A DNA stretch of 6,379 nt, taken from Bacillota bacterium (lineage in GTDB: Bacteria; Bacillota; Clostridia; Acetivibrionales; DSM-2933). A program made the translations under genes and the position numbers. This document shows, one piece after another, positions 1 through 5,325 of this stretch. Numbering within the stretch: the first letter of the stretch is position 1; every line of letters begins with the position of its first letter. The notes under the pieces are model-generated. The model was not told the DNA's origin, searched no databases, and saw nothing but the letters and a program-made list of their open reading frames with translations. The stretch is taken from NCBI GenBank assembly GCA_023441845.1, contig JAEZNF010000518.1:1-6379 (forward strand), in the 5' to 3' direction.

Positions 1-102
1 CCTATGGGTGTGGACTTTATCTCGTATGGGATCATCAACGAGCACTCAATCATCTATTACTCAGAACAAATCGGCTATAATTTTTCTTTTTCTGCTATAT
101 AA
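1..102 (+). CDS. C-terminal end of an unrecognised protein (partial)
   Basis: A reading frame is open from the left edge and ends at TAA (100-102), giving 33 residues that include MGVDFISYGI and end in NFSFSAI. I do not recognise the family. The frame closes only two bases before the TG (105-106) that I take as the outer end of an IS21-type remnant. The stop may therefore be native, or the gene may have been cut by the insertion and closed by chance. The minus strand over this stretch has stops in all frames. An open frame of this length could also be random, so confidence is low. Confidence 0.3.
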   Translation, partial: PMGVDFISYGIINEHSIIYYSEQIGYNFSFSAI

Positions 103-118
103 TATGCGTATACCGGAA

Positions 119-151
119 CATCCGGACACGAGATCGGATGCATCCGGACAC
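119..151. repeat. Two 11-bp direct repeats in the IS21 end, 22-bp phased
   Basis: CATCCGGACAC occurs at 119-129 and again at 141-151, exactly 22 bp apart, or about two helical turns. A related ACCGGAACA lies just outside (112-120) and a GCCGGC just inside (155-160). IS21-family elements are known to carry multiple subterminal repeats that bind the IstA transposase, and phased copies on one DNA face fit that role. The identity of the repeats is seen directly; their binding role is inferred. Confidence 0.65.
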
Positions 152-212
152 TTTGCCGGCTAGTTTGATTGTAAAATAATTGCTGCTTTTCGGCAACAAA
201 AATTAGCATTAT

Positions 213-539
213 TTAGAATTCATCGATACTTCGCATTTTCTTCGCAGCCATAACTTCTCTCATTGAGAGCTTTGAGTCCAGCTCAAGGATATAGGAGTTA
301 TGGATTATCCTGTCCATTATTGCATCCGCGATAGTAGGATCAGGGAAAAGGTCATACCATTGGCTGTGGGCTATTTGCCCGGCGAGAATCATAGAACCTC
401 TATTGTAACGAGATTCTGCGATCTCCAAGATGTCACGGCTCTCCTCCAGGGTATATGACTTTAAACCAATATCATCAAGGATCAGGAGACGGGTGCTTTG
501 AAGCATCTCATACTCTTGCCCGAAGGCAGCATTTATTAA
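213..539 (-). pseudogene. istB: IS21-family helper ATPase IstB, N-terminally truncated
   Basis: IstB is the AAA+ ATPase that helps the IstA transposase choose and join target DNA. The surviving frame ends at TAA (213-215). It contains a Walker B-type strand RLLILDDIGL, then the sensor-like stretch DPTIADAIMDRIIHNSY and the basic tail SMREVMAAKKM, all typical of the IstB C-terminal half. The reading frame continues upstream of the first ATG (504-506) as AAFGQEYE until an in-frame stop at 552-554. The ATG is therefore not a real start, and the N-terminal half with the Walker A (P-loop) is missing. About 97-108 codons remain of a usual length near 250. The spacing between AAFGQEYEMLQS and RLLILDD also looks a few residues short. 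No function is expected. Confidence 0.85.
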
Positions 540-664
540 ATTGTTTTGGGGTTATATAAAAACAAAGACATCAGAGTTATGTGACTCCGCTATCTTTGAA
601 TTTATCCTTGCTGTTTAGTGGAGGAACAAATAATATATCCTGATGATACTTTGGTCAGTTGACC

Positions 665-693
665 TTTATAAACGCACCTAACAGGGCTATAAT
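665..693 (+). promoter_or_regulatory. Candidate promoter of the synthetase-like/GNAT operon
   Basis: A perfect TATAAT at 688-693 lies 42 bases before the ATG at 736. With a 17-bp spacer the matching -35 is TTTATA (665-670), which is weak. A better -35 hexamer, TTGACC (659-664), is 23 bp away, too far for ordinary sigma-A use unless an activator distorts the DNA. No T-box motif or terminator hairpin is visible in the short leader, although aminoacyl-tRNA-synthetase-related genes often carry one in Firmicutes. Confidence 0.5.
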
Positions 694-735
694 TAGGATG
701 TATAAATTAAGATCAGTAATAGAGGTGGTGTCCAT

Positions 736-1662
736 ATGAGTACAATTTTAGATAGAATTTTGGCGCAAATTGGCGATCAAAAAATAATAGATAAACTTCT
801 TTCTCTTTCAAAGGCAGACTTAAATTCGCTGTTGTTAGAACTGTTTGAAAAGCAAACGGATAAGTTTACCCCTGTGGATGTCTTAAAGGCGTATCAAGTT
901 AACCGTTTCTCTACCCCCAGTGATATTGACCCTGCCAAATTCCATGCTTTAGAAACACAGCTATTGAACGCGGCACAGAAAATGGATATGCAAACTGTTC
1001 TGCTTTCGCCCTCTGCGCCCCTTGGCAGTTGTAGCGTTTTTGGTTGCGTAGACCAATACAATGTTGTAAGCGCATTGCGCGGTACGGAAACACTGTCCGA
1101 CCCCTCTAATATGATGGCTATCATTATTGCTGACAGACTAAAGCGTAGGACGGAGAGTAATACGCCCCCTTTGCATTATGCTACAACCGTAAGAGCTGTT
1201 CGGGCACAAGCGTTTTCAGGTAAAGGTTTTTTTGCCCATTTCGGCCTTTTTTGCATGGTGTCTTCGGGGAAAGATATAGGGTCTTATGCCTGTGAAAAAG
1301 AGCTACTCAAGAAGCACTTGAATTTTTATAAAGAGTTGCTTCAAGAACACTTCAATGCAAAGTTATCCATCGTTTTACGGAAAAGAGGCGGGTACACAGA
1401 CGGCGATGGCTTTTTTGACAAAATGACTGCGGTTGTACAAACAGCATTTCCTGATACGCCGCTTTCCTTTGATTATGACGATGTAGACAACAAGTATTAT
1501 CAAGGCATCAATTTTCAGGTATATATGGAAACTGAGCATGAAAAAATTATGATTGGTGATGGTGGATTTGTTGATTGGATTTGCCAAATGCTCAGAAGTA
1601 AAAAAGAACGATGTTTGATAAGCGGAATTGGCTTAGATCGGTTTCTTTTGTTTAGTGAATGA
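736..1662 (+). CDS. Free-standing class II aminoacyl-tRNA-synthetase-like protein
   Basis: A 308-residue protein with ATG at 736 and an AGGTGG ribosome binding site at 723-728. Residues 1-75 look helical. A class II synthetase-like core follows: PSAPLGSCSVFG (92-103); a motif-2-like stretch with VRAVRAQ (152-158) and HFGLF (168-172); YYQG (254-257) and GDGGFVDW (274-281), which resemble the HisRS/HisZ YYxG and GGRYD regions; and a motif-3-like GIGLDR (297-302). No C-terminal anticodon-binding domain is present, because the protein ends six residues after the motif-3 Arg. Families of this build include HisZ (regulatory, no tRNA), PoxA/EpmA, BirA-like ligases and amino-acid:carrier-protein ligases. 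It may thus activate a small acid or bind one as a sensor; the substrate cannot be read from the sequence. It is followed after 15 bp by the GNAT gene, so the two are probably co-transcribed. The class II fold is fairly sure, the subfamily uncertain. Confidence 0.75.
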   Translation: MSTILDRILAQIGDQKIIDKLLSLSKADLNSLLLELFEKQTDKFTPVDVLKAYQVNRFSTPSDIDPAKFHALETQLLNAAQKMDMQTVLLSPSAPLGSCSVFGCVDQYNVVSALRGTETLSDPSNMMAIIIADRLKRRTESNTPPLHYATTVRAVRAQAFSGKGFFAHFGLFCMVSSGKDIGSYACEKELLKKHLNFYKELLQEHFNAKLSIVLRKRGGYTDGDGFFDKMTAVVQTAFPDTPLSFDYDDVDNKYYQGINFQVYMETEHEKIMIGDGGFVDWICQMLRSKKERCLISGIGLDRFLLFSE

Positions 1663-1677
1663 GAGAGGAGGAGGACG

Positions 1678-2175
1678 ATGGAATTAAAAAAATGGTCTTA
1701 CAATTATGTCAGTGATTTGATCAGATTCGCCAATAACAAAAAAATCGCAGACAACCTGCGTGATATTTTCCCGCACCCCTATACAGAAGAAAATGCGCGG
1801 CAATTTATAGAGTTTTGTATGAATACCCCGGAGAATAAGCAAATTAACCGTGCCATCTTTTATGAGAATCAAGCTATTGGTGGTATCGACCTAATATTGG
1901 GAGAAGATGTTAACACAAAGAGCGCAGAAATCGGCTATTGGTTAGCCGAAGAGTATTGGGGCAAAGGGATTGTCACCGATGCTGTCAAAGAAATGTGCCG
2001 TTTCGCATTTGAAGAACTCAATCTTGCGAGAGTCTATGCGGCAGTATACGCTTATAATAAAGGCTCCAGTAAAGTCTTAGAAAAATGCGGTTTTGTAATG
2101 GAAGGCGTGTTGAGAAAATCTGTATTTAAGAACGGACAGTTTTTTGATGCCTGTATGTACAGCTTAATCAACTAA
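1678..2175 (+). CDS. GNAT N-acetyltransferase, RimJ/RimL-type
   Basis: A 165-residue acetyl-CoA-dependent N-acetyltransferase, full length for the Acetyltransf_3 (RimJ/RimL) group. The N-terminus reads FANNKKIADNLRD and FPHPYTEENARQFI (17-44), typical of this group. The central strand EIGYWLAEEYWGKGIVTDAV (84-103) carries the acetyl-CoA pyrophosphate loop in the form YWGKG. The C-terminal NKGSSKVLEKCGFVMEG (127-143) is the usual Asn plus GF signature. Start ATG 1678 follows AGGAGGAGG (1666-1674). The gene is 15 bp downstream of the synthetase-like gene, which indicates one transcript. Relatives acetylate ribosomal-protein N-termini, amino-acid-like antibiotics or aminoacyl adenylates; which applies here is unknown. 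The stop codon (2173-2175) lies at the edge of an IS3 remnant, so any downstream part of the operon has been lost. No terminator is visible after it. Confidence 0.9.
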   Translation: MELKKWSYNYVSDLIRFANNKKIADNLRDIFPHPYTEENARQFIEFCMNTPENKQINRAIFYENQAIGGIDLILGEDVNTKSAEIGYWLAEEYWGKGIVTDAVKEMCRFAFEELNLARVYAAVYAYNKGSSKVLEKCGFVMEGVLRKSVFKNGQFFDACMYSLIN

Positions 2176-2249
2176 GATCTTTTACAGGTACACCCGCCAT
2201 GCTGCTTGAGGATGCCAATGATCTGTTCTTCCGAAAATTTGCGATTCAT
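2176..2249 (-). pseudogene. IS3-family transposase OrfA, N-terminal stub with frameshift
   Basis: The minus-strand frame from ATG (2247-2249) reads MNRKFSEEQIIGILKQH, the standard opening of IS3-family OrfA, a DNA-binding helix-turn-helix protein. After H17 the frame gives GGCTCKRS and a stop. A one-base shift instead gives AGVPVKDL, which continues the family pattern. One base has therefore been lost near 2197-2200. The gene is then truncated at 2176. It is non-functional. Confidence 0.8.
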
Positions 2250-2326
2250 AAATTGCCCTCCTGGATGCTTTGATTTTATCATCCAGACTAACATTTACGA
2301 TGGTACAAATTTTGGGGAGACGGTCA
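2176..2326 (-). mobile_element. IS3-family insertion sequence remnant (upstream end)
   Basis: On the minus strand, 2326 begins TGACCGTCTCCCC, like the TG-starting terminal repeats of IS3-family elements. It is followed by about 75 bp of leader, a strong AGGAGGG ribosome binding site (2256-2262) and the start of an orfA-type transposase gene (ATG 2247-2249). The element is cut 74 bp into orfA, directly beside the stop codon of the GNAT gene. OrfB and the other end are absent. The outer end lies inside a permease gene, which shows where the element inserted. Confidence 0.75.
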
Positions 2327-2802
2327 GTATAACTACCGCACCAATTGCCTGTATGATTTCAACTGTTTGGGGATCAGTTAGTGAACAAATTGTTCTTGCA
2401 ATAGGGTCGATCATAGCAACAACAAATTATTTGAGTAAAGTCTGAGCATTTTCGAGGTTTACTTTTGCATCTGCACGAGGAGGTTTACTTCAAAAATTTT
2501 TTGCAGTACAAAACAAGGCAACTGAAGTTCCACAGCGAGCCGTTTATGCACTTTCTGCAGCATTCGGATTCATGGCTGTTTTGACTTTACTTAAAATTGT
2601 ATCACTCAGCTATCTCTTTGAAATAGCTGGTATATCGTTCTTATACTCCTACTGTTTATGTTTAGCTGCATGGGTTAAATACATCAACAGAAAAGCAACA
2701 CTACTAATTGGTGCTATAATGATGATTTCCGAGCTTGCGTTGTTCTCCACTTTTGGAATCAAAGTCCTCTACCCTTTCTTATTCTTATTATTGGCTATTT
2801 AA
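2327..2802 (+). pseudogene. APC-superfamily amino-acid permease, C-terminal half, broken
   Basis: Frame 1 on the plus strand encodes hydrophobic membrane segments interrupted only by TGA at 2443-2445. Reading across that stop gives PIACMISTVWGS, VLAIGSIIATTNYLSKV, then AFSRFTFASARGGLLQKFF and EVPQRAVYALSAAFGF. These match the APC pattern of a helix, an SR-x-ArdG-lp-fa loop, and a tP-x-Av loop. More membrane segments follow (from about 2570 to 2802). The N-terminal half is absent because the IS3 remnant ends directly before it. The last helix reads better if one base is skipped near 2770-2785: frame 3 then gives GYLIPKKQCQ and a stop at 2823-2825, suggesting a second lesion. Such carriers import or exchange amino acids across the inner membrane. 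Substrate unknown; no function expected. Confidence 0.75.
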
Positions 2803-2872
2803 TTCCCAAAAAACAATGCCAATAATATCTGGGCAAAATGCCGTTGTTCACTAATAACCACTTATCCATAAT

Positions 2873-2911
2873 AAGAACCTTGAAGCATTAATAAGTGCTC
2901 AAGGTTCTTTT
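2873..2911 (+). terminator. Intrinsic terminator after the permease remnant
   Basis: AAGAACCTTGA (2873-2883) pairs perfectly with TCAAGGTTCTT (2899-2909). After a one-base bulge the stem extends by GCA/TGC around an 8-base loop. TTTT (2908-2911) follows on the plus strand. On the minus strand the downstream bases are TTATTAT, a weaker U-tract, so it may work in both directions. It sits between the convergent permease remnant and the HD-protein remnant. Confidence 0.75.
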
Positions 2912-2927
2912 AACTCATGTTGTAATC

Positions 2928-3348
2928 TTATTCGTTTACTAACCTCATTTTTTTCTCAGTCTCATGATCTATAAGCATTCTCATTTCCGAAAGCATCTCA
3001 ATTTTAGATGTGCAGTCTTTTCCATATTCTAGGTTGAATAAATAATTGAAATCAGCTGGATTATCACCCTGAATGTGTTGAAGAATAGTTTCTATTTTAT
3101 CAATTCCTTTTGCAAATTTTGCTTCATCAGTATTGCCTTCACAATATTTACCCATAACTGTGTGATTTCTTTATTGAGACAATCTGGTAGTTTTTCTAAC
3201 ATTTTGTACAAGCAGAGTTTTTCACGATCTAACTTTATGGTATAATTCTCATCTTCTATTGCAGGGATATCACCATCATAAGCCTCGCCTAAGTCATGTA
3301 TGATACACATTTTTAGCAGTTTGCCGACTTAATCACTTCAAGATCCAT
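2928..3348 (-). pseudogene. HD-domain phosphohydrolase (YfbR-like), truncated and frameshifted
   Basis: Minus-strand fragments together encode an HD_3-type metal-dependent phosphohydrolase; relatives include 5'-deoxynucleotidase YfbR. The core MCIIHDLGEAYDGDIPAI (from 3310) has the HD doublet and the E-x-x-x-GD motif. After LNKEITQLW the frame must shift: restoring one base in the G-run at 3151-3153 joins it to GKYCEGNTDEAKFAKGIDKIE and on to the stop at 2928-2930. Upstream, ATG 3346-3348 opens MDLEVIKSA, then hits a stop unless one A is restored near 3321-3324, which would link to LLKMC. Even repaired (about 140 residues), the first 50 or so residues of the family, with the first metal-binding His, are missing. 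The ATG is three bases after the rbsK-like stop and in the same frame. A nucleotidase would fit the nucleoside theme of the operon. Confidence 0.75.
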
Positions 3349-3351
3349 TTT

Positions 3352-4254
3352 TCACTCACCCAATTCTATCCAAATTGATTGATTAATAATTTCATTTATT
3401 GATGGTATTGAGTCTGATGCACCAGCCTTTGTTACCGAGATTGCAGCAGCCTTTGCTGCAATCTCTAATGATGCTTTAATGTCATTAGAATGTAATAGAT
3501 TACCAATAAAAAATCCAAGAAAGGTATCGCCTGCAGCCGTTGAAACCACAACATCAACTTTATATGCCTTTTGCATGTAGCGGACACTACCGTCGGCATA
3601 TATCTCTCCTCTCTTTCCAAGTGTTATAACAAGTTTTATGTTTGGAAATTGTGCAAGAACTTTTTCAATTGTCTGTTCTATGCTGGAGTATCCAAAAATA
3701 GAGATTGCTTCATGCTCATTCATTATTAAATATTCAATTTCCGAGAAGTTGATATTTTAAATACTGTCGCTTACTGGCGACGGATTCATTACAATTTTCA
3801 TACCCTTTTCAAACGCTAAATCAAGTATTTTTATAGATGTAGTTATTTCACCTTGCAAGATTAAAATGTCATTTCTGTTAAAATCGTTGAGGATACTTTG
3901 AATTTCACCTTCAGAAATCTCATCATTAGCGCCACCATGAACAATGATACAATTTTCTCCACTATCGTTGATCTAAATAATTGCATGACCTGTTATAGAT
4001 CCATTTTCAAATGTATAATCTGAATTAATTCCTTTTGTCTTTAAGTAGCATTTAAGCCACTCTCCATCTTTTCCAACTTTTCCTGCATGATATGTTTGTA
4101 TCCCTGACTGGATCAATGCAACGGATTGGTTTAATCCTTTTCCCCCTGCATATTCTGAGTAATTGATAGATTTTATTGTTTCACCGCCTTCTACGAAATG
4201 TGAAACAGAATAAACCTTATCAATGTTCAGCGAACCAAAATTTAATACTCTCAT
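3352..4254 (-). pseudogene. rbsK: Ribokinase-like PfkB sugar kinase with two in-frame stops
   Basis: A single minus-strand frame of 300 codons, normal for ribokinase, interrupted by TAG at codon 94 (3973-3975) and TAA at codon 166 (3757-3759). Family features run through both stops: FGSLNIDKVYSV (6-17), the sugar-binding AGGKGLNQSVAL (36-47), LQGEI, the NPSP loop, ITLGKRG and the catalytic anion-hole motif TAAGDTF near residue 243, whose Asp is the base. The stops fall where Gln (CAG to TAG) and Lys (AAA to TAA) would fit, so simple point mutations are likely. The family phosphorylates ribose or related sugars. The gene starts 12 bp after the nucleoside hydrolase, with AGGGG (4264-4268) as ribosome binding site. 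It would have handled the ribose released by that enzyme. Now probably inactive. Confidence 0.85.
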
Positions 4255-4266
4255 ATTTTTCTACCC

Positions 4267-5220
4267 CTACTGAAGTAGCAACCCAAACAACTTTTTCTTA
4301 AATTCTATGTTGTCAATGGTTTTACATACTTTTGAGTTAGGTTTACAAGTTACAAATCCATCAGATACTGCCAATACACTTCCGTCATCAATAATAACTT
4401 GGCCATATGTGCTCGGGTCGAAAGTACATGCTTTACAATAACAATCAACAGCTTCTATTACCACTTCTTCCCAGAGTACAACACCCATTGCAACAGCATC
4501 AGGTAGATCAACAATATGTTCTCCGCTACGTTTCAGATTATACTCAAGCAAAGAGCGATTGCATTCAACCGCAAAAATTGCCTCTTGTTTACCACTTGTT
4601 AAAAGCATATCCATATCTTTCTTATTCATTGCTGCATCACCAAGGCATACGTCGAAACCGATAATAGTCAATGGAATTCCAGCTCTCAACATAACATCAT
4701 AAGCCTCAGCATCAACATATACATTAAACTCAGCAACAGGTGTTGTATTCCCTCTTCCAAATCCCGCTGTTCCCATTGAATAAATGTGCTTAACCTTACT
4801 CATTGTTGTCGGATCTTTCATAAGTGCCAATGCAATATTTGTTACAGGTCCAATAGTAACAAGCTCAATTTCATGCGGATTGGCCTTAACAATTCTCAAA
4901 ATGGCATCTACTGCATGTTGTTCCTCTTGCACTATTGTTGGATGAATAAGGTCTAGATCCCCCATGCCATCTTCCCCGTGAACATTTACAGCAGTAACTA
5001 GTTCTCTCATCAGCGGCTTTGATGCCCCAGCAAACAGTGGTGGTTTCTGTCCATTAGCTACCTCGATTGTCATTAATGCATTTTGGGTCGCTAATTCAAG
5101 TGGAACATTTCCGCAAACTGTTGTGATTGCTTCAACTTGAATTTCTTTCGACTTTAATGCCATCATAATTGCAACTGCATCATCGCTTCCACAATCTGTA
5201 TCGATAATAATTTTTCTCAT
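4267..5220 (-). CDS. Inosine-uridine-type nucleoside hydrolase (IUNH family)
   Basis: This cytoplasmic enzyme hydrolyses nucleosides to base and ribose. I take ATG 5218-5220 as the start (317 residues) because AAGGTGG (5228-5234) lies 7 bases before it; the longer version starts at a TTG overlapping that site. Calcium and ribose ligands are visible: DTDCGSDDA (7-15), VTIGPVTN (121-128), TTPVAEFNVYVDAEA (159-173) and D241. HGEDGMGDL (81-89) is also typical. The usual HDP motif before the last Asp is replaced by LPD (239-241), so the His used as general acid in protozoal IUNH is a Pro here. Base preference is therefore hard to predict. It heads an operon with an rbsK-like kinase and an HD phosphohydrolase, and is divergent from a YeiL-type regulator. 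It is the only intact enzyme of the group. Confidence 0.92.
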   Translation of the reverse strand: MRKIIIDTDCGSDDAVAIMMALKSKEIQVEAITTVCGNVPLELATQNALMTIEVANGQKPPLFAGASKPLMRELVTAVNVHGEDGMGDLDLIHPTIVQEEQHAVDAILRIVKANPHEIELVTIGPVTNIALALMKDPTTMSKVKHIYSMGTAGFGRGNTTPVAEFNVYVDAEAYDVMLRAGIPLTIIGFDVCLGDAAMNKKDMDMLLTSGKQEAIFAVECNRSLLEYNLKRSGEHIVDLPDAVAMGVVLWEEVVIEAVDCYCKACTFDPSTYGQVIIDDGSVLAVSDGFVTCKPNSKVCKTIDNIEFKKKLFGLLLQ

Positions 5221-5253
5221 TTTATTTCCACCTTTCAAATTTCTATTTAACTC

Positions 5254-5289
5254 TACCCTAATTGTATTTCTTTATGTACAATAAAAATA
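5254..5289. promoter_or_regulatory. Overlapping divergent promoters with a 22-bp dyad
   Basis: ATTGTA (5261-5266) and TACAAT (5277-5282) form an inverted repeat with a 10-bp centre. Read outward, each arm is also a TACAAT -10 hexamer: the right arm for the plus-strand regulator gene and the left arm for the minus-strand hydrolase operon. The matching -35 elements are poor (about 5254-5259 for plus, 5284-5289 for minus), as expected for promoters that need an activator. The dyad may instead be an operator. Promoter positions are inferred. Confidence 0.4.
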
Positions 5290-5301
5290 GGTCAAATGAC
5301 C
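5290..5301. promoter_or_regulatory. Palindrome GGTCA-N2-TGACC, candidate operator
   Basis: GGTCA (5290-5294) and TGACC (5297-5301) are perfect inverted arms around AA, between the divergent promoters and the ribosome binding site of the Crp/Fnr-type gene. It is not the classical CRP (TGTGA-N6-TCACA) or FNR (TTGAT-N4-ATCAA) site, but lies where an autoregulatory operator would be expected. No second copy is visible in the window. Confidence 0.35.
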
Positions 5302-5325
5302 AAAATTGAATTTTTAGGAGTTTAT

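Larger units (their letters stand above)
105..539 (-). mobile_element. IS21-family insertion sequence remnant (istB-side end)
   Basis: This stretch contains the C-terminal half of an istB gene on the minus strand, followed by about 105 bp of non-coding end sequence with repeated CATCCGGACAC boxes. That layout is the downstream end of an IS21-family element. IS21 elements usually end in 5'-TG...CA-3', and a TG at 105-106 next to ACCGGAACA makes 105 a plausible outer boundary, but no target duplication can be checked. The rest of istB, all of istA and the opposite end are absent. The inner boundary is set where in-frame IstB-like sequence fades (about 530-539), with a stop at 552-554. The element cannot move on its own. 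Confidence 0.7.

Noticed and set aside
502..618. Plus-strand open frame ending ...ELCDSAIFEFILAV at TAG 616-618
   Set aside because: It has no start codon with a ribosome binding site, its first third is antisense to istB, and the 38 codons match no family I recognise.
659..693. TTGACC plus TATAAT as a normal sigma-A promoter
   Set aside because: The spacer is 23 bp, well beyond the usual 16-19; kept only as a note beside the 17-bp alternative.
694..735. T-box riboswitch upstream of the synthetase-like gene
   Set aside because: The leader is only about 40 bases and lacks the conserved T-box sequence and an antiterminator/terminator pair.
2206..2445. Plus-strand 79-codon frame starting at ATG 2206
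   Set aside because: It runs across the IS3 end on the wrong strand; only the part after 2326 is meaningful, and that belongs to the permease remnant.
2443..3975. Stop-codon reassignment as an explanation for in-frame stops
   Set aside because: TGA, TAG and TAA all interrupt frames at positions suggesting different residues, while intact genes end normally at TGA, TAA and TAG.
4407..4664. Plus-strand 85-codon frame inside the nucleoside hydrolase
   Set aside because: It is antisense to a well-conserved gene, has low-complexity composition and lacks a ribosome binding site.
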